A stretch of 64,000 bases of DNA, taken from Shewanella electrodiphila. GTDB lineage: Bacteria; Pseudomonadota; Gammaproteobacteria; Enterobacterales; Shewanellaceae. Below are positions 53,551 through 63,510 of this stretch, piece after piece. The position numbers and the translations under genes were made by a program. Within the stretch, counting starts at the first letter, position 1, and every line of letters begins with the position of its first letter. The stretch spans positions 450,082 through 514,081 of the forward strand of contig NZ_JAKIKU010000004.1 of assembly GCF_023283985.1 (NCBI RefSeq), given 5' to 3'. Below the pieces are notes generated by a model. It searched no databases and was not told the DNA's origin. It worked only from the letters and a program-made list of their open reading frames with translations.

Positions 53551-54528
53551 ATGATAGATCAGAAACAATTGCGCCAATGGGGCCGTCAGGTCATTGATAT
53601 CGAGAAAACGGCATTAGATAACCTCTATCAATATGTTGATTCCGATGAGTTTGGCCAAGCTTGTGAACTTATTTTGCAATGTAAAGGCAAAGTCATTGTT
53701 ATGGGTATGGGAAAATCGGGCCATATTGGTAACAAGATTTCAGCCACTCTCGCCAGTACAGGCACACCAGCGTTTTTTGTTCACCCAGGTGAAGCAAGCC
53801 ATGGCGATTTAGGGGCTTTGGCTAAAAATGATATCGTCTTAGCAATTTCAAATTCTGGTGAATCAAGCGAAATTCTCACTTTGCTACCAGTAATTCAAAG
53901 AATGGGCGTACCGGTTATCGCGGTTACAGGGAAACCTGACTCGAATATGGCGCGCTTATCGAAATTGCATCTTTGTATTGAAGTACCTGAAGAGGCTTGT
54001 CCGTTAGGACTCGCACCCACTTCAAGCACAACAGCAACATTGGTCATGGGCGATGCACTAGCTGTCGCTTTGCTTCAAGCAAGAGGCTTTACCCGTGATG
54101 ATTTCGCTTTATCTCACCCAGGTGGCTCTTTAGGCCGCAAATTACTGTTAAAAGTGTCAGATGTTATGCATCAAGGTGCTGATGTACCTATAGTTAACAG
54201 CAGTGTCTGCATCACTGAGTCCTTATATGAAATTTCAAATAAAGGTTTAGGCATGACTGCTGTGACTGATGATGGCGGTCAACTTGTGGGTATATTTACT
54301 GACGGGGATTTACGCCGCGTGATTGATGCAGAAAAGAATTTACGTACCACAGCCATTGCCGATGTCATGACACCAAACTGTATTACCATCAGTGCCGATA
54401 TTTTAGCTGCACAAGCTTTGCAAATTATGGATGAAAAAAGCATTAACGGCTTAATCGTGGTTGATAACAATCAACAACCTGTTGGCGCACTAAACATGCT
54501 CGATATGGTTAAAGCAGGAGTCATTTAA
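53551..54528 (+). CDS. kdsD: D-arabinose-5-phosphate isomerase
   Basis: KdsD makes arabinose-5-phosphate, the first step to Kdo of LPS. The 325-aa product starts at ATG 53551 (MIDQKQLRQWGRQ); a GTG eight codons upstream is possible. The SIS domain has GMGKSGHIGNKISATLASTG, AISNSGESSEI and PTSSTTATLVMGDALA. Two CBS domains follow (about 205-325). It is 2 nt from kdsC. Confidence 0.96.
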   Translation: MIDQKQLRQWGRQVIDIEKTALDNLYQYVDSDEFGQACELILQCKGKVIVMGMGKSGHIGNKISATLASTGTPAFFVHPGEASHGDLGALAKNDIVLAISNSGESSEILTLLPVIQRMGVPVIAVTGKPDSNMARLSKLHLCIEVPEEACPLGLAPTSSTTATLVMGDALAVALLQARGFTRDDFALSHPGGSLGRKLLLKVSDVMHQGADVPIVNSSVCITESLYEISNKGLGMTAVTDDGGQLVGIFTDGDLRRVIDAEKNLRTTAIADVMTPNCITISADILAAQALQIMDEKSINGLIVVDNNQQPVGALNMLDMVKAGVI

Positions 54529-54529
54529 T

Positions 54530-55093
54530 ATGTCTGAAACACAAGTTCATCAAGGCTTATATGGCCCTGTCAGTGATGACATTTGGCAGCGCGCTAAAAA
54601 AATCAAACTGCTTATCTGCGATGTTGACGGCGTTTTTTCCGATGGCCGCATCTACTTAAGTAATGCAGGTGAAGAACTCAAAGCATTTCATACTCGAGAT
54701 GGTTATGGCGTCCGCTCAATTTTAACCAGCGGTATTCAAGTCGCTGTGATCACAGGCCGTAAATCTGCCATTGTAGAAAATAGAATGACAGCTCTAGGCG
54801 TCAGCCATATCTATCAAGGCGTGGATGATAAACTTACCCCGTTTAAAGACTTGCTGAGCATTTATAATGTCAAACCTGATGAAGTCGCCTATATCGGTGA
54901 TGACATGGTCGACTTACCCGTCATGAAAGAAGTGGGTCTTGCGGTTTGTGTTGCAGACGGTCACCCTTTTGTAAAACGTCACTGCCAAATGATTACTAGT
55001 ATAAATGGCGGCAATGGAGCACTACGCGAATTAACTGATCTGCTATTGGTTAGCCAAGACAAATTTGAATCGGCCCATGGAATGAGTATATGA
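54530..55093 (+). CDS. kdsC: 3-deoxy-manno-octulosonate-8-phosphatase
   Basis: KdsC dephosphorylates Kdo-8-phosphate. The 187-aa protein is a HAD phosphatase without a large cap: nucleophile motif LLICDVDGVFSDG with the catalytic Asp pair, VITGRKSAIVENR for motif II, and VAYIGDDMVDLPVMKEV for the metal-binding motif. E. coli KdsC is 188 aa. Its TGA overlaps the lptC ATG (ATGA). Confidence 0.97.
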   Translation: MSETQVHQGLYGPVSDDIWQRAKKIKLLICDVDGVFSDGRIYLSNAGEELKAFHTRDGYGVRSILTSGIQVAVITGRKSAIVENRMTALGVSHIYQGVDDKLTPFKDLLSIYNVKPDEVAYIGDDMVDLPVMKEVGLAVCVADGHPFVKRHCQMITSINGGNGALRELTDLLLVSQDKFESAHGMSI

Positions 55094-55650
55094 GCCGCAC
55101 CACATTGGCCATTTTAGCCTTCTTTGGCGCTGCACTGATTTTATATTGGCAAGTCCAAGTCAAGCGCAGCCAGATGGAAGCATCAAAGCTGCCTGATCCT
55201 GCTCGTCCTGAGTTTATAGCTAATGACTTACGTAGTACTGAATTTAACGAGCAAGGCTTAGTCCAAAGTCGTGTATCAGCAAAACACATGGAACATTTTC
55301 AGCAAACAAATGAAACCTTGTTCACTGAACCTGTTTATCTTGTCTATCCAGAAAATGGTGAAGCTGAGTGGCAATTAACTGCTGATTTAGGCAAGCTTAA
55401 TAAAGAAACTGGCAAAGTAGTGCTACAAAATAATGTTATTATTGATGCAATAAACATCAATGAACCAGTACAATCTTTGACAACCACTATGTTGGCTCTC
55501 GATTTGAACACTATGATCATGACGTCTGATCGACAAATATATGTCACAGGTCAAGATTTTAATATACAAGGCTTAGGCCTTTACGCTGATTTAAATGCCG
55601 AAGAATTAGAGCTTTTAAGTCAAGTAGAAGGAACGTATGAAGCAAAGTAA
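55090..55650 (+). CDS. lptC: LptC, LPS export membrane-anchored protein
   Basis: LptC accepts LPS from LptBFG and passes it to LptA. The 186-aa protein has one N-terminal membrane helix (TTLAILAFFGAALILYW) and a periplasmic beta-jellyroll (FNEQGLVQSRVSAKHMEHF, PENGEAEWQLTADLGKL). E. coli LptC is 191 aa. It overlaps kdsC by 4 nt and lptA by 14 nt, which indicates coupled translation. Confidence 0.95.
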   Translation: MSRTTLAILAFFGAALILYWQVQVKRSQMEASKLPDPARPEFIANDLRSTEFNEQGLVQSRVSAKHMEHFQQTNETLFTEPVYLVYPENGEAEWQLTADLGKLNKETGKVVLQNNVIIDAININEPVQSLTTTMLALDLNTMIMTSDRQIYVTGQDFNIQGLGLYADLNAEELELLSQVEGTYEAK

Positions 55651-56440
55651 TAACCTTACTGTCTCACTACAACATTTTGTAAAGTTGAGCCTAGTTGGAA
55701 TAAGCCTAATTGGAATGACTGGCGTTAACGCTAAAGAAGGCGATCTACAACAAGAGCTAAAAGTCGCAGCTGTGAGCCAAAAAGCAGACATTAAAAATAA
55801 CCAAGTTATTTTCTTTGGCCCTGTTAACGTCACCCAAGGCACGATTAACATAAATGCAGATGAATTACGCGCATTTAGTGAAGAGTCTGGCGGTCAAAAA
55901 ACCATGGTTGCCACTGGTAATCCGGCTACATTCTCGCAAGAGTTAGATGATGGTCGTATTGGTACAGCCAGTGCCAATGAAATCAGATATGAGCTAGCCA
56001 GCAGTATTTTAACCTTAAAAGGTAACGCTAAACTTGATCAAGCAGGTAGCCAAGTTACCGGTAACCTCATCAGTTATAATATTGAAAAACAGCAATTGAT
56101 CGCTGAAAGTACTGGCGACGGAAAAGACCGAGTCATCACAATTTTCCAGCCTGAAAACTACCCTGATTTAAATGAATCGAAAGACACTTCAGAGCAACCA
56201 GATAGCGCCTCATCTGAGCCTGTTTCAACAGAAGAAGTCACAGAGCAAGCACCTGAAGAAACAGTTGAGAAGTTAATTGAAAATCAATCTGATGCCGTTA
56301 TCGAAAACACTGAAAATGGTTTAGATTCGGCAGCAGCAACTGAATCTGAAACACCTGCAATAGCTAAACCTGCATCAATTGATGAGCAACCAGCTTCAGA
56401 TGCATTACCTGAAACACCAGCGCTAGAGCAAACTCAATAA
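55637..56440 (+). CDS. lptA: LptA, periplasmic LPS-transport protein with long acidic C-terminal tail
   Basis: LptA forms the periplasmic bridge for LPS. After a signal peptide ending GVNA, residues 33-170 are the beta-jellyroll ([32 protein letters not shown]). E. coli LptA is 185 aa; this one is 267 aa because of an extra tail from about 176 that is rich in Glu, Ser, Thr, Pro and Ala and probably disordered. The start overlaps lptC, with AAGGA as ribosome binding site, and the stop overlaps the lptB ATG (TAATG). Confidence 0.93.
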   Translation: MKQSNNLTVSLQHFVKLSLVGISLIGMTGVNAKEGDLQQELKVAAVSQKADIKNNQVIFFGPVNVTQGTININADELRAFSEESGGQKTMVATGNPATFSQELDDGRIGTASANEIRYELASSILTLKGNAKLDQAGSQVTGNLISYNIEKQQLIAESTGDGKDRVITIFQPENYPDLNESKDTSEQPDSASSEPVSTEEVTEQAPEETVEKLIENQSDAVIENTENGLDSAAATESETPAIAKPASIDEQPASDALPETPALEQTQ

Positions 56441-57171
56441 TGACCCAAATTACCTTAACAGCTGAAAACTTGGCTAAAAGCTACAAAAGTCGCCAAGTGG
56501 TCAAAAATGTCAGTCTTACCGTTAAAACAGGTCAAATTGTTGGGCTATTAGGGCCAAATGGTGCAGGCAAAACCACCACCTTTTATATGGTCGTTGGCTT
56601 AGTTAAAAGTGATAAAGGCCGCATATTAATTGATTCAGACGACCTCACGGCAGATCCAATGCACCTGCGAGCACGCAAAGGTATTGGCTATTTACCACAA
56701 GAAGCCAGTATTTTTCGCAAGTTAACCGTACACGATAATATTATGGCGGTGTTACAAACCCGCAAGAGTTTAACGACTGAGCAGCGCATCGAAGAGTTAG
56801 AGCACTTATTAGAAGAGTTTAATATTACTCACATTCGCGATAGCCAAGGTATGGCATTATCGGGTGGTGAACGTCGACGTGTTGAAATCGCACGCGCATT
56901 AGCGGCAAATCCTAAGTTCATTCTGCTAGATGAGCCTTTTGCTGGTGTCGACCCTATCTCTGTGATAGATATCAAGAAAATTATTCAACAATTAAAAAAT
57001 CGTGGACTTGGAGTACTCATTACCGACCATAATGTTCGTGAAACGCTTGATGTATGTGAGCGCGCGTATATTGTTAGCCACGGTGATTTAATTGCAGAAG
57101 GCACGCCTGCTGAAATCTTAGACAATCAGCAAGTCAGGTCAGTATACTTAGGTGAGCAATTCAAGCTATAG
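56440..57171 (+). CDS. lptB: LptB, LPS-export ABC ATPase
   Basis: LptB drives LPS extraction from the inner membrane in LptB2FG. The 243-aa ATPase has Walker [15 protein letters not shown]-loop [16 protein letters not shown], signature [15 protein letters not shown], Walker [14 protein letters not shown] and the [11 protein letters not shown] switch. E. coli LptB is 241 aa. It overlaps lptA by 1 nt. Confidence 0.98.
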   Translation: MTQITLTAENLAKSYKSRQVVKNVSLTVKTGQIVGLLGPNGAGKTTTFYMVVGLVKSDKGRILIDSDDLTADPMHLRARKGIGYLPQEASIFRKLTVHDNIMAVLQTRKSLTTEQRIEELEHLLEEFNITHIRDSQGMALSGGERRRVEIARALAANPKFILLDEPFAGVDPISVIDIKKIIQQLKNRGLGVLITDHNVRETLDVCERAYIVSHGDLIAEGTPAEILDNQQVRSVYLGEQFKL

Positions 57172-57238
57172 TTAGCATTCTTTAGTGCACAATATGGCAT
57201 GTCGCGACCAGTATCAGTCCCACTTTTTAGTGCAATGT

Positions 57239-57278
57239 TCTAGACTGAACTTAAGCCAAGGTTCAGCTTAAGCCTAGA
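57239..57278. repeat. Nested inverted repeat upstream of rpoN
   Basis: TCTAG...CTAGA encloses CTGAAC...GTTCAG, and the 8-mer CTTAAGCC occurs twice within. It lies about 70 to 115 nt before the rpoN ATG. No T-run follows, so it is not a clear terminator; it may be a structured leader or regulatory site. Confidence 0.6.
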
Positions 57279-57352
57279 AGCAGTTTAAAAAGGTGCTAGA
57301 CCCACACAATTGTTAGTCGCGATGATGAAACTCAATTAGGGATAAGCGGTAA

Positions 57353-58837
57353 ATGAAAGCCTCACTCCAACTTAAAATGGGTCAACACCTGACTATGACC
57401 CCACAGTTGCAACAAGCCATTCGCTTATTGCAACTTTCCTCATTGGAGCTACAGCAAGAAATTCAACAAGCACTTGACTCAAATCCACTCCTTGAGCTCG
57501 AAGATGAGTTTGCTAAAGCAAAAGAACCAGTAAAAGAAAACGCCCAGCAAACCGATACTGATTTTAGTGATAACAGCCAAGTGACTGTTGAAAAAGACAC
57601 CTCAACCGTAGACACCACTGAATCGTTGACCAAAGAATCCATGCCTGACGAATTACCAATGGATACCACATGGGATGAAGTTTACACAGCATCCCCAAGT
57701 TCAGGTTCTGGCGCAGTGGCTCGTGATGACGATATGCCTTTTCAAGGTGAAACCACAGAAGGCTTATATGAGCATTTAGAGTGGCAAAAAAATCTCACCC
57801 CTTTTTCTGAAAACGATCTGGTAATTGCTACGGCGATTATCGATGCCGTTGATGAACGTGGTTACTTAACCCAAACAACTGAAGACATATTGCAAGCTTT
57901 AGGCTTAGAAGATATTGAACTCGATGAAGTTGAAGCCGTACTCAAACGAGTTCAGCATTTTGATCCTGTAGGCGTTGCAGCAAGAGATTTAAGCGAATGC
58001 CTGATGATTCAGCTGGGCCAATACCCTAGTGAAATACCTTGTATCGATAACGTTAAGCTACTGATTGCAGAACACCTAGACTTAATTGCAGGCCGCGACT
58101 TTAGATTATTAATGCGTAAAACCAAGCTTAAAGAAGATGATTTACGCGAAGCGATTCAATTTATTCAAACGCTTAACCCACGTCCAGGGTTACAGATCAC
58201 TCCTATTAAAGATGAATATGTCATTCCAGATGTGACAGTGTTTAAAAAGAGTGGCCGTTGGGTCGTTGAGTTAAATCCAGATAACATGCCAAAAATTGGT
58301 GTGAATCAGCAATATGCAGCAATGGCAAAAGGCTCAGCAAACCAATCAGACAGCCAATTTATCCGTGGTCATTTGCAAGAAGCGAAATGGTTTATCAAAA
58401 GTATTGAAAGCCGCAATGAAACCTTATTAAAAGTGGCTAATTGCATTGTGCAATTTCAACAAGGCTTTTTTGAGTTTGGCGAAGAAGCAATGAAGCCAAT
58501 GGTACTTAATGATATTGCTGAAGCCGTTGAAATGCATGAATCAACCATTTCTCGTGTTACCACACAAAAATACATGCACACCCCTAGGGGACTTTTTGAA
58601 CTAAAATATTTCTTTTCAAGCCATGTGAGTACTGATGATGGCGGAGAGTGTTCTTCTACTGCAATTCGCGCATTTATTAAAAAGCTTGTTGCCGCAGAAA
58701 ACCAGCAAAAGCCACTTAGCGATAGTAAAATGGCGACGCTATTGGCGGAACAAGGGATCAATGTTGCTCGGCGTACGATCGCCAAATATCGTGAAGCAAT
58801 GCTCATCCCTCCCTCAAACCAACGCAAAAGCCTATAA
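57353..58837 (+). CDS. rpoN: RNA polymerase sigma-54 factor
   Basis: RpoN directs RNA polymerase to -24/-12 promoters that need enhancer-binding ATPases. The 494-aa protein starts [20 protein letters not shown], the activator-interacting region. An acidic region (about 50-120), the core-binding domain and the HTH ([20 protein letters not shown]) follow. The RpoN box ARRTIAKYR lies near the C-terminus. E. coli RpoN is 477 aa. hpf follows 24 nt downstream. Confidence 0.98.
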   Translation: MKASLQLKMGQHLTMTPQLQQAIRLLQLSSLELQQEIQQALDSNPLLELEDEFAKAKEPVKENAQQTDTDFSDNSQVTVEKDTSTVDTTESLTKESMPDELPMDTTWDEVYTASPSSGSGAVARDDDMPFQGETTEGLYEHLEWQKNLTPFSENDLVIATAIIDAVDERGYLTQTTEDILQALGLEDIELDEVEAVLKRVQHFDPVGVAARDLSECLMIQLGQYPSEIPCIDNVKLLIAEHLDLIAGRDFRLLMRKTKLKEDDLREAIQFIQTLNPRPGLQITPIKDEYVIPDVTVFKKSGRWVVELNPDNMPKIGVNQQYAAMAKGSANQSDSQFIRGHLQEAKWFIKSIESRNETLLKVANCIVQFQQGFFEFGEEAMKPMVLNDIAEAVEMHESTISRVTTQKYMHTPRGLFELKYFFSSHVSTDDGGECSSTAIRAFIKKLVAAENQQKPLSDSKMATLLAEQGINVARRTIAKYREAMLIPPSNQRKSL

Positions 58838-58861
58838 GCCTTTGTTATTGGAGGATGATAT

Positions 58862-59149
58862 ATGCAAATTAACCTGACTGGGCACCATGTGGAAATTACT
58901 CAATCTTTACGTGAGTATGTACAAACTAAGTTTTCAAAGCTTGAACGACACTTCGAACAGATCAATAATGTTCACGTTGTGCTCAATGTTCAAAAGCTGC
59001 AACAAATTGCAGAGGCAAAATTACACCTCAAAGGAGGTGAAGTTTTTGCGGTATCACAGAACGCTGATATGTATGTTGCAATTGACGCCCTGATCGACAA
59101 ATTAGATCGTCAGGTAATTAAACACAAAGAGAAGTTAATTAAACACTAA
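58862..59149 (+). CDS. hpf: Short ribosome hibernation promoting factor
   Basis: HPF converts idle 70S ribosomes into inactive 100S dimers in stationary phase. The 95-aa product matches the short form (E. coli 95 aa), with MQINLTGHHVEITQSLREYVQTKF and the ADMYVAIDALIDKLDRQV segment before the basic end. GGAGG lies 7 nt before the ATG. It sits between rpoN and ptsN, as in E. coli. Confidence 0.97.
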   Translation: MQINLTGHHVEITQSLREYVQTKFSKLERHFEQINNVHVVLNVQKLQQIAEAKLHLKGGEVFAVSQNADMYVAIDALIDKLDRQVIKHKEKLIKH

Positions 59150-59151
59150 CG

Positions 59152-59595
59152 ATGGAACTTCGCACCATTCTGCAGCCGGCGTGCACTACCTGCGCCACGC
59201 CGGGCAGTAAGAAAAAAGTACTGGAACTTATCAGCAATTTAATGGCTGCCCAGTACCCAACCCTATCTTCACAGGCTATTTTTGAAAGTTTAATAGCACG
59301 TGAAAAAATGGGTAGTACAGGTATAGGAAATGGCATTGCGATTCCGCATGGTCGATTAACTGATATCGAAGAACCGATAGCAATTTTGATCAAGTGTGAA
59401 GAAGGCATTGAGTTTGATGCTATCGACAAGAAACCCGTGGATATATTATTTGCGCTGTTAGTTCCTTCTGACCAATGCCAACAGCATTTAAGTACGCTGT
59501 CGAGTATGGCTGAAAAACTGAGCGATAAATTAATCCTTAAGCGACTTCGAAAGAGTCATGACGCTACAGAACTTTATCAGGTTATAACTGCATGA
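59152..59595 (+). CDS. ptsN: Nitrogen-PTS enzyme IIA
   Basis: EIIA-Ntr takes phosphate from NPr and regulates potassium and nitrogen metabolism. The 147-aa product has the phosphorylated His66 in [11 protein letters not shown] and the PTS_EIIA_2 segments [15 protein letters not shown] and [18 protein letters not shown]. coli PtsN is 163 aa. It starts 2 nt after hpf and overlaps rapZ by 4 nt. Confidence 0.95.
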   Translation: MELRTILQPACTTCATPGSKKKVLELISNLMAAQYPTLSSQAIFESLIAREKMGSTGIGNGIAIPHGRLTDIEEPIAILIKCEEGIEFDAIDKKPVDILFALLVPSDQCQQHLSTLSSMAEKLSDKLILKRLRKSHDATELYQVITA

Positions 59596-60437
59596 AACTT
59601 GTCATCGTATCAGGACGATCAGGCTCAGGTAAATCAGTAGCACTAAGGGTATTAGAAGATTTAGGTTATTACTGTGTTGATAACCTACCTTTACCACTTA
59701 TTGGTAGTTTACTTGAACAGCTCAAAGGCAATAACGACCTTGTCGCGATTAGCGTCGACGTTCGTAATATTGAAGAGCAAGGCAAAGTGCTAGAAGAGCA
59801 GATAGCCTTGCTTTCTGACGATACGACCATCATTAGTCTATTTTTAAATTCTAATGATCAAGTGCTGTTAAAGCGCTACAGTGAAACCCGCCGTTTACAC
59901 CCTCTGTCAAAAAACCAAATTTCACTGCAAGAAGCGATTCAATTAGAAGGCCGTTTACTCGAGCCTATCGCTAAAATGGTCGATCACTACATTGATACTT
60001 CGCAGCTAACGATTTATGACTTAAGCGATCAAGTCAGACAAATCTTAATGGGCAGCATTGATAAAGAATTAGTGATCCACTTTGAATCTTTTGGTTTCAA
60101 ACATGGTATGCCTACTGAAGCTGACTTTATGTTTGATGTACGCTTTTTACCAAATCCTCATTGGGAAACTGAGTTACGACCTCTAACAGGTCTCGATTTA
60201 CCCGTGCAGGAATTCTTAGGTAGACAGCCTTTGGTGAATAAATTCATTTGGCAAATTGAAAACTTGTTCGAAACTTGGATGCCACACCTTGAGCGTAACA
60301 ACCGTAGCTACCTAACGATCGCGATTGGTTGTACTGGTGGTCAGCACCGCTCAGTTTATATTGCCGATCAACTAACAAAACGCTTTTCTAATACTAAGCA
60401 TCAAGTCAGTGCCCGCCATAGAGAACTCAAACTGTGA
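59592..60437 (+). CDS. rapZ: RNase adapter protein RapZ
   Basis: RapZ binds small RNAs such as GlmZ and guides RNase E cleavage, controlling GlmS. The 281-aa protein has Walker A GRSGSGKS (8-15), the [10 protein letters not shown] segment, TRRLHPLS and, at the C-terminus, [16 protein letters not shown]. coli RapZ is 284 aa. It overlaps ptsN and ptsO, each by 4 nt. Confidence 0.97.
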   Translation: MKLVIVSGRSGSGKSVALRVLEDLGYYCVDNLPLPLIGSLLEQLKGNNDLVAISVDVRNIEEQGKVLEEQIALLSDDTTIISLFLNSNDQVLLKRYSETRRLHPLSKNQISLQEAIQLEGRLLEPIAKMVDHYIDTSQLTIYDLSDQVRQILMGSIDKELVIHFESFGFKHGMPTEADFMFDVRFLPNPHWETELRPLTGLDLPVQEFLGRQPLVNKFIWQIENLFETWMPHLERNNRSYLTIAIGCTGGQHRSVYIADQLTKRFSNTKHQVSARHRELKL

Positions 60438-60718
60438 CAACTGAATTGAGTATCTCGAAAGATATCACCATCAGTAACAAACTTGGACTCCATGCAAGAG
60501 CTGCCACTAAACTGGCCATACTAGCCACTGAGTTTGAAGCAAGCATAACCCTCATTCAAGGTGAAAAGCAGGCTAGCGCTGCCAGTGTATTAGGCTTATT
60601 AATGCTAGAAAGTGGCATAGGTAAAGTCATCACCGTCAAAGCACAAGGCGCTGATGCTCAACTCGCTTTAGATGCGGTATGTAAATTGATCAATGACAAG
60701 TTTGATGAAGAAAGCTAA
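60434..60718 (+). CDS. ptsO: Nitrogen-PTS phosphocarrier NPr
   Basis: NPr passes phosphate from EI-Ntr to EIIA-Ntr. The 94-aa HPr-like protein has the phosphorylation site His20 in [14 protein letters not shown] and the second HPr block [18 protein letters not shown]. It starts with GTG, overlapping the rapZ stop (GTGA), so translation is coupled. E. coli NPr is 90 aa. Confidence 0.95.
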   Translation: MTTELSISKDITISNKLGLHARAATKLAILATEFEASITLIQGEKQASAASVLGLLMLESGIGKVITVKAQGADAQLALDAVCKLINDKFDEES

Positions 60719-60995
60719 TCTCGACATTAATCACCAGTGTTGATATCAAACCCGTTGTAATCTCAATTGCCTCAGTCAACCCCAACGGTATACAAACTCT
60801 CTATTTATAATTATTCCCACCCTTTCTCCAGTTAATTCCCTTCAAGTTTGTTTTGTTCACTATACTGTTTAAAGTCCAACAAAAATCAATAAAGCGCTTA
60901 ATTTTTATGCAGTAACTTGACGACGCTTAGAAACTGCTTCTCCCTTTCCACCCTGTTAAGTTAATATTGGCAATCGAATTTTTGAGGAGTGGCGA

Positions 60996-62357
60996 ATGAG
61001 TATCGAAGTAATCGACAGCGAGCTTACCGAACAGCGCCTAAATCAGCTGACTCAAGCTTTGGGCAGCGGTATGTTTGTCCATGTTAGAAACATGCTCCAT
61101 GATATGGCAGCATCAGATGTCGCCCTCATTCTTGAATCTTCTCCACCTAAAACTCGTCAAGTTCTATGGCAACTCATTGACCAGGAGCAAGCGGGTGATA
61201 TTTTAGAAGATCTTGGTGAAGAACTTAAAGATTCGCTCATCAGCGGTATGACACCCGAAAAAGTTGCGCAAGCTACCTCTGGCATGGATACCGATGACTT
61301 AGCCTATATCTTAAGAAGCCTTCCTGACGCAGTATATAAAAAAGTACTGCAATCAATGAGCAGCCAAGATCGTCACCGTGTAGAGCAAGCATTGTTATAC
61401 CCTGACGACACCGCTGGCAGTATCATGAACACCGATACCGTCACCCTCAGACCAGACGTTAATATTGATGTAGTATTACGCTACCTTCGCCAGCGCGGGA
61501 ATTTACCCGATACGACAGATACCTTGTATGTCGTTGATCGAAACGATCATGTATTGGGCGGAGTTCGCTTAGCCGACTTGCTCACTTGTAATCCGAGCGA
61601 AACGATCCGAACCATTATGGATCCTGAGCTTGAAAGTATCCCTGTGGCAATGCCTGATAATGAAGTCGCGCAATTATTCGAACGCCATGACTGGATTTCA
61701 GCCCCTGTCGTAGATGAAGAGCAAAAGCTGTTAGGTCGTATCACCATTGATGACGTGGTCGATGTTATTCGTGAAGACGCCGAACACTCCATGATGGGGA
61801 TGGCTGGTATGGATGATGACGAAGACACCTTCGGCCCCGTCATGAAAAGTACCTTCAGACGCTCTCTATGGCTCACAATTAACTTATTTGCTGCGTTACT
61901 TGCTGCATCAGTAAGTAACATGTTTGAAGGCACCTTAGAGCAGTTTGCCACCATTGCTATTTTAATGACCATTGTGCCAAGTATGGGCGGTGTTGCGGGT
62001 AACCAAACATTAGCGTTGGTTATACGTGGTATTGCACTAGGGCATATTGGTCAAAGTAACTCCCGTTGGCTTATCGGTAAAGAGTTAGCCATTGGTTTCC
62101 TTAACGGGATCATGTGGTCTGTACTGGTATTTTTTGCGGTATGGCTCTGGAAAGATGACATGGCATTAGGCGGCTTAATTGGCGGGGCCATGCTAATCAA
62201 TATGACTGTCGCAGGCTTAGCTGGTGCAAGTATCCCGTTGATACTTAAAAAACTCAACATCGATCCAGCACTTGCTGGTGGCATGGTACTGACAACCGTC
62301 ACTGATGTGATTGGCTTATTTGCATTCTTAGGGCTTGCAACAATATTCCTCATGTAA
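60996..62357 (+). CDS. mgtE: Magnesium transporter MgtE
   Basis: MgtE is a Mg2+ channel gated by cytoplasmic Mg2+. The 453-aa protein has the N-terminal helical domain (about 1-130), a pair of CBS domains (about 135-260, with the MNTDTVTLRPD and RITIDDVVDVI segments) and five membrane helices with the selectivity region MTIVPSMGGVAGNQTLALVIRG. GAGGAG lies about 7 nt before the ATG. The 277-nt gap upstream has no gene I can see. Confidence 0.96.
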   Translation: MSIEVIDSELTEQRLNQLTQALGSGMFVHVRNMLHDMAASDVALILESSPPKTRQVLWQLIDQEQAGDILEDLGEELKDSLISGMTPEKVAQATSGMDTDDLAYILRSLPDAVYKKVLQSMSSQDRHRVEQALLYPDDTAGSIMNTDTVTLRPDVNIDVVLRYLRQRGNLPDTTDTLYVVDRNDHVLGGVRLADLLTCNPSETIRTIMDPELESIPVAMPDNEVAQLFERHDWISAPVVDEEQKLLGRITIDDVVDVIREDAEHSMMGMAGMDDDEDTFGPVMKSTFRRSLWLTINLFAALLAASVSNMFEGTLEQFATIAILMTIVPSMGGVAGNQTLALVIRGIALGHIGQSNSRWLIGKELAIGFLNGIMWSVLVFFAVWLWKDDMALGGLIGGAMLINMTVAGLAGASIPLILKKLNIDPALAGGMVLTTVTDVIGLFAFLGLATIFLM

Positions 62358-62399
62358 TCAGTTACTTAATATAAACGGTAAGTAAAACATCCCGCCATC

Positions 62400-62423
62400 G
62401 CTAGCCTCATCATACGAGGCTAG
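62400..62423 (+). terminator. Hairpin after mgtE
   Basis: CTAGCCTC and GAGGCTAG flank a 7-nt loop. The following AATATCTATCTT is only weakly T-rich, so terminator function is moderate at best. Confidence 0.5.
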
Positions 62424-63011
62424 AATATCTATCTTAAGCTAATGGATAACATAAACAGCCAAACCCCTGCAGTTTTCGAGCCTTGTACTCTATACATATT
62501 GGCTATCTTAAAGTTCAAACTCTCAAACGCAGATTCCACATAACAACTTCAGACATTAATCCATACAAACCTACTTAGCTATACCCATGATGTATAAGCA
62601 CTTAAAGCAGTCATCTTTGTAACTTTTATATAATTTATCACTGAAAGCTAAAACCACTGTTCCCGCCTATATTGCTAATTTACCTTCTTAGCTAGACGAT
62701 CAAATTTCTGACACAAACTTAAGGTAAAATCCTTGCTGACAACACTGGTTATTATTCTTTACCAATTACACGCAACTTTGCACCAGATCAGACATTTTGC
62801 ACCAATGAGGGGCGACCTTAGATTTTAGAGTTATCACTTTAAAAAGTTAAGCCACTGTTTTTAAATAAAAAAATATTTATCACAAAATTGGCACAAGTAT
62901 TCCATATAGATATATACCACCTTAGGGGTAGTTTGATATTTGACCAATTCCCCCCCAAAAGACCCATTTGGAGCAACAGTGAAGACACAAAATATGATAA
63001 AGGAGAAAAAC
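62424..63011. other. Gene-poor AT-rich stretch after mgtE
   Basis: No gene is recognised. The stretch contains the TTTGCACCA direct repeats at 62777-62804 and ends with the ribosome binding site of the 34-codon ORF. A run of C at about 62950 and a TGGCAC-N5-TTCC pattern at 62889 are noted elsewhere. Confidence 0.5.
62777..62804 (+). repeat. Two TTTGCACCA direct repeats, 19 nt apart
   Basis: TTTGCACCA occurs at 62777-62785 and 62796-62804, roughly two helical turns apart, as in tandem regulator-binding sites. No regulator can be named. Confidence 0.6.
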
Positions 63012-63116
63012 ATGGAGCATCTAAAAGTCATCTTTGAGCAATGCCAATACCAATGGAACTTTTTTCATCATCTTGGTTTTAGCTGTTGGGATGTGGATAA
63101 CAATATCAAGTCATAG
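63012..63116 (+). CDS. 34-aa small ORF with strong ribosome binding site
   Basis: ATG 63012 to TAG 63116, encoding MEHLKVIFEQCQYQWNFFHH and ending WDVDNNIKS. AAGGAGA lies about 6 nt upstream, one of the best ribosome binding sites in this region. The peptide is aromatic-rich, has two Cys and no signal peptide. It precedes the HTH gene by 68 nt. I do not recognise it; it may be a leader peptide, a small protein or a gene fragment. Confidence 0.45.
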   Translation: MEHLKVIFEQCQYQWNFFHHLGFSCWDVDNNIKS

Positions 63117-63184
63117 AGTTATCGGCTTAAGTAATAAATTGAATACGAATAGTAACAGCATCAAGTTAAGTAGTAGGTAGTGTT

Positions 63185-63460
63185 ATGACAGCAATAAACA
63201 GAACTTATACAACCGAGCTTAAACAGCAAGTGATCATGGAAGTTCAACAGCAAAACCGGTTAATTTCGGATGTTGCAAAACAGTACAGCGTGTCTGCTAA
63301 AACCATTTATCAATGGGTGAGAAAGAAAGACCAGAGACTTAGCGCTACTATGAACAAAAGCGCCACTATGAACAAAAGTGCCATCACTGCTGAAATAGCG
63401 AACTTACAACGTAAGCTGTCTCAACTAAACCAGCAACTGGTTGCAATCAATAGTAATTAG
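63185..63460 (+). CDS. Solitary IS3/IS911 OrfA-like HTH protein
   Basis: A 91-aa protein whose first 50 residues match the transposase_8 HTH of IS3-family OrfA: RTYTTELKQQVIMEVQQQNR, VAKQYSVSAKTIYQWVRKKD. The C-terminus forms a leucine-rich coiled coil (AEIANLQRKLSQLNQQL), as in IS911 OrfA. No OrfB integrase follows, only a repeat array. An 18-bp in-frame duplication (SATMNK twice) interrupts the linker. It may be a remnant transposase or a domesticated regulator. Confidence 0.75.
   Translation: MTAINRTYTTELKQQVIMEVQQQNRLISDVAKQYSVSAKTIYQWVRKKDQRLSATMNKSATMNKSAITAEIANLQRKLSQLNQQLVAINSN
63341..63376 (+). repeat. 18-bp in-frame tandem duplication
   Basis: AGCGCTACTATGAACAAA (63341-63358) and AGCGCCACTATGAACAAA (63359-63376) differ at one base and encode SATMNK twice inside the HTH gene. 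Confidence 0.9.
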
Positions 63461-63510
63461 TTCGAAGCCAGTAATGAATATAAATAAGTGAACACAATAA
63501 AAATATTGGT

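Noticed and set aside
62889..62904. Sigma-54 promoter TGGCAC-N5-TTCC
   Set aside because: The -12 element lacks the essential GC (CC instead), so the match is too weak.
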